Shown here: one piece after another, positions 31,477 through 41,742 of the stretch | How the letters are laid out: every line of letters begins with the position of its first letter | How positions within the stretch are numbered: the first letter of the stretch is position 1 | Assembly: GCA_018806915.1 (NCBI GenBank) | Contig: JAGKQI010000034.1 | Span: 992,001 to 1,056,000 of the forward strand | DNA: 64,000 nucleotides | From: Phytophthora colocasiae | Lineage: Eukaryota > Oomycota > Peronosporomycetes > Peronosporales > Peronosporaceae | Direction: 5' to 3' | Translations under genes and position numbers: made by a program | Notes under the pieces: generated by a model | What the model was told of the DNA's origin: nothing | Databases searched by the model: none | What the model saw: only the letters and a program-made list of their open reading frames with translations

Positions 31477-32611
31477 ATCATTCTCCAGAATTTGCAGGAC
31501 GTTGAACCCATCGGTCAGGTTTCTGCAGGACACAATGTCCTGCCCAAAATCCAAAATGGAAAGCAGCACAATCAGAAATAAGCAGGCGCTCACTATAGGT
31601 CTGATTCATAAACGATTTCGACAACTTTTGCAGGACACAACCGTCCAGTGATTTCTGTATACAATTTTCTCATACAAGTTCAGTCCGCTATTTCACAACG
31701 TGTTGACTGGGAGGATAAGTCACGGAGATACACCGTAAGTACTGATCGCGCAGTGTACCAGAACTCGTACTGTAGATTCATCGCGCATGGATCGTTCTCT
31801 ATAAGCCGGTACTCAGACCAGTAATCGTCTACAGGCAACGGGCAGTACCGCTCATGCCGTTGCTATATTACGAAATGAAGTCACTATTGGAAGTAACTCT
31901 TAAAACCGTCGAGCATATTGATGACTCACGGACTGTGACTGTGAAGGATATTATAAGGCGAGCTGGAGCAACGGGCAATTGGGGCAGGTGTCGACATTTG
32001 ACGGTCTAGATAGTATTGAAACGGTGTCTAGAAGCGGCGAGGCTCTCACTTTGATTGAGAAGTTGACGAAAAATCCACAGCAGAACGATCTCCACGCGGA
32101 TAGCGTCTCTTCTATCTCCGACCACTATACTGGGAGGCTGAGTTCGGCGAGTTCCATCGGACTTCAAAATACCTGACCGCACAGTTGCAATGCTATGGGT
32201 CCTGTGGCAATGTGGAAACGCCAACAAGAACACCTCCTCTACGATTGCTTGATAGAGACGCGATATGGCGCCGACAGAAGTCAACAGAAACGACTTAGTG
32301 ATGCTCGATACCCACGTGCACGGTAGAGGATGAAGACGTACTGGGACCTGGCGCTCTCGACAGAGCGTGGATAAGCGCGTTGTAACCTTCACATGCGTGC
32401 GAAGAGCGTCGCTGTCCCCGGAACTGACGGGAAGAAGCCGTAAACGCCGTCGAGGCCAGCTCACCTGATTACCGTCGTGGCACTGCAACGCAGAGCTCAA
32501 CAACATCACTCAATGTAATTGGGTGAAAGCTACCTTATATAAGAATCTCATTGGTTTGCAATAACACATTATCCATAAACTCTGCAAATGTCCTGCAAAT
32601 TCCGTCTAACA
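31477..32611 (+). pseudogene. Array unit 5
   Basis: The most damaged unit. Only short pieces remain (up to 31651 and 31979-32176), and the 32100-32400 segment carries many small indels. Confidence 0.65.
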
Positions 32612-33764
32612 ATCATTCTCCAGAATTTGCAGGACGTTGAACCCATCGGTCAGGTTTCTGCAGAGGACACAATGTCTGCAAATCCAAATGGAAAGCAGCA
32701 CAACTGTCAGCCAAGTATAACCAGGCGCTCACTATAGGTCTGATTCATAAACGATTTCGACAACTTTTGGCAGGACAACCGTCCAGTGATTTCTGTATAC
32801 AATTTTTCATAAGCGTTCAGTCCGCTATTTCACAACGTGTTGACTGGGAGGATAAGTCACGGAGATACACCGTAAGTACTCGATCGCGCAGTGTACCGTA
32901 GAACTCGTACTGTAGATTCATCGCGTGGATCGTTCTCTATAAGCCGGTACTCAGTAGACCAGTAATCGTCTACAGGCAACGGGTGTACCGCCTCATAGAT
33001 ATTACGTGAACAAAGTCACTGTTGGAAGTAACTTCTTAAAACCGTCGAGCATATTGGATGACTCACGGACTGTGACTGTGAAGGGATATTATAGGCGAGC
33101 TGGAGCAACGGGCACTTGGGGCAGGTGTCGTGACATTTGACGGTCTAGATAGTGCATTGAAACGGTGTCTAGAAGCGGCAGGGTTTCCACTTTGATTGAG
33201 AAGTTGACGAAAAATCCACAGCAGAACGATCCCCACGCGGATAGCGTCTCTTCTACTCCGACATACTCTCTGGGGGAGGCCGTTTTCGGCGAGTTCCATC
33301 GGACTTCAAAATACCCGACTTGCACAGTTGCAATGCTATGGGTCCCTGTGGCAATGTGGCAACGCCAACAAAAGAACACCTCCTCTACGATTGCTTGATA
33401 GACGCGATATGCCAAACAGAAATCAACAGAAACGACTTAGTGATGCTCGATACCTAATGCGCAAGGTAGAAGAGGATGAAGCTACAAGACGGGTCAGGAC
33501 CTGGCGCCTGACAGAGCGTGGAGGAAGCCGTTGTAATCCTTCACATGTTGCGAAGAGCGTCGCTGTCCCCGAACTGACGGGAAGAAGCCGTAAACGCCGT
33601 CGAGGCCAGCTCACCTGGATTACCGTCGTGGCACTGCAACGCAGAGCTCAACAACATCACTAATGTAATTGGGTGAAAGCTACTCTATATAAGAATCTCA
33701 TTGGTTAAAATAACACATTATCCATGTCCTGCAAATGTCCTGCAAATTCCGTCTAACAATCATT
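32612..33764 (+). pseudogene. Array unit 6
   Basis: Pieces at 33165-33398 and 33328-33663. It keeps the C-terminal end with the basic cluster GRSRKRRRGQ and the terminal TAA near 33661. It abuts the transporter-PLD gene. Confidence 0.7.
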
Positions 33765-33771
33765 TCGCAGT
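33759..33771 (+). promoter_or_regulatory. Initiator-like motif at the array/gene boundary
   Basis: TCATTTCGCA at 33760-33769 fits the oomycete initiator core TCATTYYNCA and lies about 40 nt before the ATG at 33806. Its first bases are also the last copy of the array hexamer ATCATT, so the array ends inside this motif. Confidence 0.55.
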
Positions 33772-33805
33772 CCCTCAAAGTCTCTCGTTGTGCGTGTGAC
33801 GCGCG

Positions 33806-36439
33806 ATGTCTCGCCCTTCTCCGCTCACGGCGGCTTCAGCCTCTGAACTCACTCCTCTGCTGGACGTGCGTCTCACTGTGGCTTCTTCCTCTTCCGCTCA
33901 CTCTCCTCCTCTCCGTCTGCCGCACTGGTTCGTCTTGGCTATGATCCTCAGCGTCTCCTGTTCATTAGTGTGGCTCGCACTGCTTGTTCTAGGACCAAAG
34001 CTCAATCTGCATGTGGATTCCACTGCCTATTTGTATGCAGGGGTATTTAACTCGCTGCTCGGGAGCTTCCTGTCCGCCAGTGGTTACTGCTGCCAAAAGT
34101 ACGCGCATATCCGAGTGGCACGTAATTCAGCTCTAGGCACCGCCACGATGCAGACGACGTTCCTGGTCGGTCTCTTCCTGCTGGCGGTCGGCACTGTGTC
34201 GGCTGTAATTAACCTCGGAATCCTGGGTCAAGCTGTGCAGGCGCCGTTCGCAGCTCTCACCCTCATCTACAGCGCGTTACTGGGTCGATTCGTGCTGCAC
34301 GAGAGCTTCGGAGTGTACGACCTGCTCTCTAGTGCTGTGATCATCTTAGGGGTCGGCGTAGACGTCTACGCTGCCCAAGTGGCTAATATCCCGCACAAGT
34401 CGTACACGCTCCAGTCACTCGGACTTTTGCTGATGCGAGATTCGGTCTTCCCTCTTGGCTACACTGTCATGGCGATCGCCTACGCTGTGCTGCTGCTGCA
34501 ACGTGTCCATACAGACAAGCTGCAGCGTCATCCGATCGGTTTGTTGGCATTTAGCTCCTGTGCTGGCGTCATGGCCGGATTCACGTCGCTGGCGACCAAG
34601 TCGGTTGTGGAAGTGACAAAGTCGGCACTGAAGGATCAAGACTGGCTCGTGTTTTTCAACCCGTTCTTCATCTTGATGGTGCTAGCCATCCCGTGCGCAC
34701 TAGTGCCGCAGCTTTTCTTCCTGAACAAAGGGCTGGAGTTCTTCGGTACGCTGAAATTCATCCCTCTGTACCAGGCGTTTATCATCATCGGTAACATGGG
34801 CTGTGGCATGATCTTTTACAACGAGATGGCGAGCTACAGCTACAACGCTCTCGTGTTTTTCCTGGGTGGCATCATGATCACGATCTCCGGTGTCTGCGTG
34901 CTATTGGTGAAGGTTGATTACGAGAAAAAAAGTGGGAGCGGTCGACGATCTACCGTTGTGAAGGCGGTGGATCGCCCCATGGACGAGCTGTTGGATCACA
35001 AGAGCAGAGATAAGGAAAGATTCGAAACAGATTTCACGCTGGAGCAGATGAAGTGGGCGACCAGTAGTGAAGACACGAAGCCGAACGAACTTCGTGTGTG
35101 TCGGGACTTCCGCGAATGTCAAGAAGCTATTGTGGAGCTACTGGTCTCGGCGCGTAAGTCCATTTACTACTCGACATTCCTGTGTGACTTCACTCAAGTC
35201 CTACACACGAAGAACGAAGAGTACATGGACAACACGTTCGTTTCGCTCGTACGGGACGCCGTAAAGCGTGGGGTTGATATTCATATCTTGTATAACCCTG
35301 TGCGTGACTACGGGACGAACTCAATTGCAGACCTTCGTCTTATCCTACCACCGGAAGTGCATTTCGCTTGCTCCGTGAGTGATTTAGGCCCGAGTTGGTT
35401 TACACGTCACTTGTCGAACAACTCGAGATACGCGTTCCACCACCAGAAGTACCTGTGCGTCGATGAGGAAACTATTATGGTTACTGGCTGTGACGTGAAC
35501 ACGGAGCGTGAGGGTTGGCTGCGGAAGAATCACCTGGGGTACTACTGGCACGAGCTCAGTGTCGTTTGCCGATGCACTCCAGATATGGTGACATGGATTC
35601 ACGCCAATCATCAACCAGCCGAGAAGAAGCGCTACTACGATCAGTTCATGGAGTCTCCGCCGTTCCCGTTGGTGTCTGGCGGTTGGAGAGAGGAGAATTG
35701 TATGGTCAACATGATCATGAATGCAAAGCACTCAGTGCAACTGGAGAGTCAAATCATGATCTCGGGTGGTTCCTTGCAGCACAACCGCATCTGTCCTGCC
35801 ATTGTGGCTCGGATCAGTCAAGCGCATCGTAAGAGGGAGCCCTTCCACGCGCTTATTCTGACAAACGCAGCCCAGAAAGATGAACCTTCGTTCCTGGCTC
35901 GCACTTACTGTACGCTCTCCATTCAGTGGTCTCTGGAGCAGTTGGAGGACTGTGCGTTGGCTTACGGTCTCACATTGGAGGAACTGTGGCAGCATTTGCA
36001 AGTGGGGCGTCTTGAGAATGACGGTGTATTAATCAAGGTTCATTCTAATATCCTCATTGTGGACGGGAAGTACGCGCTGAGGTCGTCTTCGAACCTCGCA
36101 GACCGCAGCTTGAGTGCACGTCCGAACGACACGGAGCTGGGCTTGTTGTTCTCCGGGCCTCGTGTGGACGAGCTGCAGCAAGATCTTCTCAACATGTATC
36201 TGGGGACGACTGGCAAGAGATACACGTGGGAACAAGTGTTCGACTGCATCCGAGGTTCCTCCACCCAAAAACCAACAGGGGTGATAAAACAACTGGAGAA
36301 GAAGACGTGGAGTCCAGTCTTTACGTGGTTCATGATGAATGTCTTCATCTACCTCAGTGAAGGTGCCACAGGCGGCCGAGTGAAGGTGACGTACAAAACC
36401 TCCGTCATCAGTGAAAACAAGCACGAATTCGAGACGTAA
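33806..36439 (+). CDS. NIPA-like transporter fused to phospholipase D-like domain (TM-PLD type)
   Basis: An 877-residue intronless protein. Residues about 45-370 form nine or more membrane segments matching the NIPA Mg2+-transporter/DMT fold (SGYCCQKYAHIRVARNSALG, FIPLYQAFIIIGNMGCGMIF). Residues about 430-840 are a PLD-superfamily domain with a first HxK motif HQKYLCVD (His 546, Lys 548, Asp 553). The second motif is HSNILIVD (His 746), with Asn 748 in place of the usual Lys. Phytophthora species are known to have membrane-anchored PLD types, and this appears to be one. The altered second motif may reduce or change catalysis. The start is unambiguous, 42 nt after the tandem array. Confidence 0.82.
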   Translation: MSRPSPLTAASASELTPLLDVRLTVASSSSAHSPPLRLPHWFVLAMILSVSCSLVWLALLVLGPKLNLHVDSTAYLYAGVFNSLLGSFLSASGYCCQKYAHIRVARNSALGTATMQTTFLVGLFLLAVGTVSAVINLGILGQAVQAPFAALTLIYSALLGRFVLHESFGVYDLLSSAVIILGVGVDVYAAQVANIPHKSYTLQSLGLLLMRDSVFPLGYTVMAIAYAVLLLQRVHTDKLQRHPIGLLAFSSCAGVMAGFTSLATKSVVEVTKSALKDQDWLVFFNPFFILMVLAIPCALVPQLFFLNKGLEFFGTLKFIPLYQAFIIIGNMGCGMIFYNEMASYSYNALVFFLGGIMITISGVCVLLVKVDYEKKSGSGRRSTVVKAVDRPMDELLDHKSRDKERFETDFTLEQMKWATSSEDTKPNELRVCRDFRECQEAIVELLVSARKSIYYSTFLCDFTQVLHTKNEEYMDNTFVSLVRDAVKRGVDIHILYNPVRDYGTNSIADLRLILPPEVHFACSVSDLGPSWFTRHLSNNSRYAFHHQKYLCVDEETIMVTGCDVNTEREGWLRKNHLGYYWHELSVVCRCTPDMVTWIHANHQPAEKKRYYDQFMESPPFPLVSGGWREENCMVNMIMNAKHSVQLESQIMISGGSLQHNRICPAIVARISQAHRKREPFHALILTNAAQKDEPSFLARTYCTLSIQWSLEQLEDCALAYGLTLEELWQHLQVGRLENDGVLIKVHSNILIVDGKYALRSSSNLADRSLSARPNDTELGLLFSGPRVDELQQDLLNMYLGTTGKRYTWEQVFDCIRGSSTQKPTGVIKQLEKKTWSPVFTWFMMNVFIYLSEGATGGRVKVTYKTSVISENKHEFET

Positions 36440-36493
36440 GTAATATTAGAAGGGATATTTGTTGTTGGAGATAATAGTGCATCCAGAACCTTG

Positions 36494-39400
36494 CTAGTAG
36501 CCCATTTCCTTGATGAGGGTTTTGTAGCTCGCTTCTTTTGTTCCATTTGCTTTCGTTTCTCCTGGTAAGGGTCTGCCACATTTAACACGACTTAGATAAC
36601 TCCATAATGAATGCAGCAAATGAAGACACCAAACGTACGATTTCTTCGTGGGCAGTTCCATGTTTAACAGTTCTAGCAGTTCATTTCGTGCTGTGCGCAC
36701 TTGAGAAATCTGTAAAATAAAAAAAAAATGCAGGGTATTAGCGTGACTTGTACCAAATATGACTATGGTAAGACTCACTGAAGCATCCCAAGCTGTATCG
36801 CTCAAAATCTCGAGGACCATGTCGTACTACAGTAAAAAGAAACACAAGTTCGTTAGTAGTGCAGATAGAAGGTTGAAAGAAGGCGACGTTACCAACCTTT
36901 TCCTCGTCAACAACCTCGTCGTGCAGAAGCAATCGCGTGTAGAGTTTCTCTGCTGTCAGTTTCCGCACCTTTGGGAATTTGTGCGCCAGGAAAAGCACCA
37001 GAGCACGCAATGTCTTCGCCTCGGTCTCTGAGTCGCTGGGAAGCAAACCAATCAACACACTAATCGCAGCCGAAAGTTTAGGGACCGCTGTACACTTTTG
37101 TATCTCGTCACGCAGAGCTGAGTATAATTTTTCTCCATAGTCTGTCGAAGTCGTATCACTTTCATCTTCTGTCTGGCGCTGTTCGAACAAAAACCGCAGA
37201 AGATTTGACTCCAAGAGCAAAGCCAGCGTCTTCATGAGAGGAATTACTACACGATCGTTTTGATGATGACGAGTCAGTAATGTCACCAAGAAAAAACCGA
37301 ACCGAGTGAGTAGTCCAAAATCTTTCGCCTGTAAATGAGCGCGCATCCACTCGAATAGAGCGCTCTTGGAAGCCTTCACCACGCTCTCCGTGAGTCCTCC
37401 CACGCTAATAACGAGACCAGCAGCTACTTCCTCCATGAACGCTGGAATATCCATCAGTTTTACAACCAGCGGGAAAGTATCATGAGCCATGGACCAGTTC
37501 ACTACCAACGTCGACGGGAAGATCTGCCTCTCAAGCTGGAATCGATCAGGAATCCCATCCACTCGAGGTGTAGTTGAATGAAGCAGTCGAAACAAGATAC
37601 TCCCAGCAGCAAGTCTCATGTTGTCCAGTTTCTCTGCCAATTGTTTCGCCAGAGCTCCAACCTACGTGTAGCAACGGAAATTAGTTAGTAAATACACAAG
37701 CAAACTTCAAATAACAAGTCACTCAGCTTACAATGATTCCAACAAGATCTGGAGACAAACGACGTGCGAATGGCATAGAAGAATGTTCAGGCGCATTCAG
37801 TTGTTGCTCTGCAAACTCTGAACGAGTTTCCAAATCGGGGATTTGGAAAGTTTCCCTCTCAGCGCCATTTTGAAGCTTGGCTCCTGTACTGACAGACAGT
37901 TTGCTCACATGAATAAGCCCCACCCCGCTTGGACTAAAGTAGTAGAACCCCAGCGCTGGTTTCTCGAATTTGACGCAGCACAGAGGATCAGTCTCTGGCT
38001 CGCTGTTGATTTCGTCGATCTTGCGTTTTCTGTCCGACAATACATCAGCAATAACACCATCTCCGTAGGAAGTTTGTGCTCTGGCACCAATCAAGCGGAA
38101 GTGCTGGCTTTGACCGTACGTGCATTCACTGAGAAGCAACTTCTCAAGACCTACCATAGCTTCTTTGCGTACCCAGGAACCGACATCCCCACGCTCATCG
38201 AGACGATAATCTTCATGAATGCAGCGAACGAGCACCTGGACAATGGAATCTTCCATGCCCTGTAGATCAAGCTCAGTTGATGGTCGCGAACTTAGATCTA
38301 TCAAAGCCTGGACTGCAGCCACCCGACTCCCAGGATCCTCGTCTTCAGTCGGACGTTCTTGAAGTGATAGAGACCGAATGACAACAGCCAACACGTCCTT
38401 AACGCAAGGTTGAACCAGTTCTTTTGAAGCAACACCCACAGAACGAAGAAACCCTCGCCGCGCAGCCACGTTGGGGTTCAGGACTTGTACAGAAGCCCCG
38501 TTCTCCTTCGTAGTTACTGTAATTCCAGAACTGATGTATCTCGGTATCAATTCCTGCATGTACTTGACATGAACAGGGCTGCCCTTCTCAAATATTTTGT
38601 GGCAATACTGAGCCGTGAAAGCGCCAAAGGCATCGATAGCACTGTCACGTACAGTCTCGTTCGGATGTACAAAACATTCCTCCAGTATCGACAGATACTT
38701 CTTCACATGAGCAAAGCCCAGACTCAGTCGAGCATTAGCAATGGCTTGAATCACATCGCAAACAGCAGCCCGAATCATCTCCCCACCGCGTCCACGGAAC
38801 AACCGCCGCTTTTCAATCTCGATAGGAAGCATTTTCACCTTCTTCTGCAGCTCACCGTCCACAAACACCGGTACTAGCACCAGACTCGTTAGCAGCTTAG
38901 AAATGCTAATCACAGCACCATGCCGAAAAATCACTTCAGCATCAGGGGAGAGCGCAGACTCCAGAAGCCGAGGGAACAGCTTTGTCGTAGCGTATGGAGG
39001 GTCCAAAGCGCCAATCTTCCCCAATGCTGCAGCAGCGAGTGTCCGAATCTGGATATCCCAATGAGCAATTTTTGACTCGATAAGATGATCCAGCAACGCG
39101 TACCGGTATTCTGGATACTTGGCAACAAAGACACTAACGTCCAAGTAGGCATGGCGTAAATTAGCAACGGAAAAGTAGTCGGCTTTCGTCAGTAGATCGA
39201 TGCCATTCGGGAAGTTGAGCCGTCCTTGTCGCCCAACGTTTTCTTGAAAAGCTGCTGATGCAGCTCGTCGACAGTTTAACTCCCGATCAAACACACAGTT
39301 GACAAGCATTGCAGGCGCCAGAACCTGCTTTAGCCAAGGCAAAAGCAGCGAGGGTTCGTAAGCACGCGCGAAAGACCAGCACGCATAGCAGGCAGCGTCC

Positions 39401-40931
39401 CGCACGTGAGAGCCAATGCTATACGTGCCTTTCCGAATATCGTACTTCAACGCGTTCGCCACACAGTCCACAGCATCAGGCAGTCGCTGTGGCAGTAGAA
39501 CTCCTCGACGGGCGAGTTCTGCTAGCGCCAGACTGGCCCCGTGCCAAGCTCCATCACCCTCCGTGGCCACGAAAAGCTCTAGCACTGACTGAACGATGTC
39601 GTCTGCGAATTCATACGGCAAGCGCCCAGTGATTCGTCCGATCCCCTTGGCAGCCGACCATCGAACAACGGTGTCTTTATCTCGCAAACCACAGAGAAGC
39701 ACCTCTACTATCTGCTCCAGCTCTTCCACCACCTCGAACGCGTCGTCATCGTCCTCATCGCAAGGGTCTTCCACTACAATTGAAGCAACAGTGTTACCGG
39801 TAGTCAGTCCTAAAGACTGCATGTTCAGTTCCAATGATCTCAAGCCGCGACTGTACCGCCACGATCGCACTTTCGGGGGCAAATACAGCAGCCCTAGACG
39901 CTGCACCAGCTTCACACTGAGCTTCCGATGCAACGTGCTGCTACTTGGACGGTCCGATCGCGCGCTTTCCTCCGTAAGATGTGCCACCAGCTTCATGATG
40001 GTAGCGAAATACAAGCGACTGGCTTCAATGTGCTGCTCACGGGGCGAGTTCTTTGCGATATGAGCCAGACAAAGCATAATTCCTGTCACTTTGAACTGCA
40101 GAGTGCGTGTCTCGTTGCCCTCGGACGCAGCAACCAGCTCCCGATTGGCCCAGTTGAGGAATTGAGTCAGATAATGCTGCTCCATGTCTGGTCGACTCAG
40201 AAGACGGGACAAACACACTGCTGCCGCGACCTGAGTAGCTCCTGGATCACTCAGATAGTCCTTGCAGAGCGTAACGATGTTGGAAACGATGGAGATCGTC
40301 CCATTAGCGTTTTCTCTTGCCGTAGGAGATGAAGAGTCAATCGTATGAAGATCGAAAGGTACTAGACAAAGCATTGAGAGCCACAGCAGCAGGACGTAGC
40401 GAGTCTCCCACGCCGAATGGTCCGTGCGGTCCTGTGACTGCAGCAGATGCAGCGTTGGCTCAAAGTCGCTCACTTCATGTGGCAGTAGCTTCACCACCGT
40501 CTTGTAGCCGCGTACTTTACACAACTGGTAAATGATCTGGAATAATTTGTGGAGTCTTGGGTCTCTGTAGACTTGACATGGGAAGGCCACGCCGTCTTGA
40601 GTTGTTGTCTGTGCTCTGTCGAGCATTACGCGCTTGATCTCCGTCACTAAAGGGTTCAGTATTTCACGCAGATACGGGTCCAGTAGATGTGACTGCTCTA
40701 AGTATCTGTCCAACTGAGGTCGTAAAATGCTATGAATTAAGGTCTGTTTTGTTGCAAGTGGCAATTGAAAAGACATACAATGGTGATGACGCTGTTGTGG
40801 GCGGACAGAAACTCTCGATCCACGTCGCTCTCGGGTGTTGCAGCGCGGTACTGTACCAGCTTCTGCAGTAGGTCGCGCACCTGCTCGCGCTCCTCGAAGA
40901 AGCGCCTCTCGCTGCTGCTTTCGCCCTCCAT
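36494..40931 (-). CDS. TBCD: Tubulin-folding cofactor D, five exons
   Basis: Exons 40779-40931, 37732-40713, 36897-37661, 36779-36826 and 36494-36709, introns 65, 70, 70 and 69 nt. They join in frame to 1387 residues. HEAT-like helical repeats run throughout. The segment VYRDPRLHKLFQIIYQLCKV and the C-terminal LEILSDTAWDAS...QVRTARNEL are characteristic of TBCD. TBCD captures beta-tubulin and, with cofactors C and E and Arl2, assembles or disassembles the alpha/beta heterodimer in the cytosol. The third intron uses a GTTGGT donor, which is unusual but keeps the conserved DEEK-YDMVLEIL join. Its 3' end converges with the transporter-PLD gene, about 54 bp apart. Confidence 0.92.
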
Positions 40932-41742
40932 GTCTGCAAACTGCCCTTAGCGGATCTTGCTTCGGTCTCTTGCAGCTTTACCTAGAGTGATTGCCAATCG
41001 GCGAGCGCGACTAAGCTATACATGTCCCTTGGCTGATGTAATTTATCCCCCCTCGTAACCCCCCCCCCCTCCCGAAAGAAACACCAGCAGTGCTGGTGTT
41101 TCTTTTTTGCTAGTCTAGCACCATGGAAGTTCACGGCATGTAGTTCTGGTGTTGTGCTCAAAAAGAGGTTCACTGTAATGGGGTTTCCCTCTTAGTATCA
41201 TACTGCTGGAGTTGCATTCTGTATTCTATTGATCATTGATAAAAGGTTTCCATCGCGATGGCAGCAGCAACGACAGACGGCCGTCCAGCAACCAGAAACT
41301 ACAATTTCTCTCTTCAAGGTGTGCTCATCATGAGCATACCTTCTATCCTATTGCCAAGTTTCGGCGACGAATTCGCCCTGGGGAGCGAGATAAGTCCATG
41401 AGTGAAAACTATTGTATCCCCCCTACTGGAACTCGGGGCACCAACACCAGCCTGGACCTAGCTCAAACGGTAGGTCAGGGCGGGGTATAATAGCACGCCC
41501 CAGCCTGGCCCAAATGGAATCCCTGCTCTCCTCTGTGGCTGGCCCGTACAACGGGTTTTCAACGGAGTTCACGTGGTCAGGGGTCTCTCTTCATTCGGTG
41601 GATGATAAGCGTATACTGGATCCCACAGACGACGTCGTGGATCAACGGTAGAGTTCTTCCCATTGAAAAAGATTGTCCTTTACTGTCAGAAACCGTACGA
41701 GAGAAACCAAGACTCATAATAGAATAGGCAGCATTTCAAGCG
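40932..41742. other. Intergenic region with C-tract and cruciform
   Basis: This separates TBCD (minus) from the FAM227-like gene (plus). A run of about 11 C at 41059-41069 precedes a perfect 15-bp inverted repeat at 41075-41105 and a T-run. Short frames between 41236 and 41651 look non-coding. No initiator was identified with confidence. Confidence 0.5.
41075..41105. repeat. Perfect 15-bp inverted repeat with one-base centre
   Basis: Arms AAAGAAACACCAGCA (41075-41089) and its exact complement (41091-41105) flank a single G, followed by more T. It could extrude as a cruciform or fold as RNA. It looks like a rho-independent terminator, which would have no known role in a nuclear genome. Confidence 0.6.

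Larger units (their letters stand above)
26916..33764 (+). repeat. Six-copy tandem array of a ~1.14-kb unit
   Basis: Units start at 26916, 28054, 29190, 30334, 31477 and 32612 (lengths 1138, 1136, 1144, 1143, 1135, 1147). Every unit begins with ATCATT, and the array ends with one more ATCATT at 33759-33764. All units run in the same direction. Each has clustered GCAGGAC/GTCCTGC heptamers at its ends, a TATA-like CTATATAAG with ATTGG near its right end, and a decayed plus-strand reading frame of about 230 codons. Copies differ mainly by small indels. The arrangement suggests repeated integration or amplification of a circular mobile element. Confidence 0.88.

Noticed and set aside
27388..33614. 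Repeated minus-strand open frames within the tandem array
   Set aside because: They begin and stop at different places in each unit and lack conserved protein character; the plus-strand frame gives a coherent consensus.
26916..33764. CRISPR-like array
   Set aside because: Repeats are over 1.1 kb with no short spacers, in a eukaryotic genome.
41075..41105. Bacterial rho-independent terminator, hence bacterial DNA or contamination
   Set aside because: The flanking genes are eukaryotic with spliceosomal introns on both sides; only the hairpin shape is terminator-like.
41236..41651. Two overlapping plus-strand frames upstream of the FAM227-like gene
   Set aside because: Low-complexity composition and no splice join to the downstream gene that I could support.
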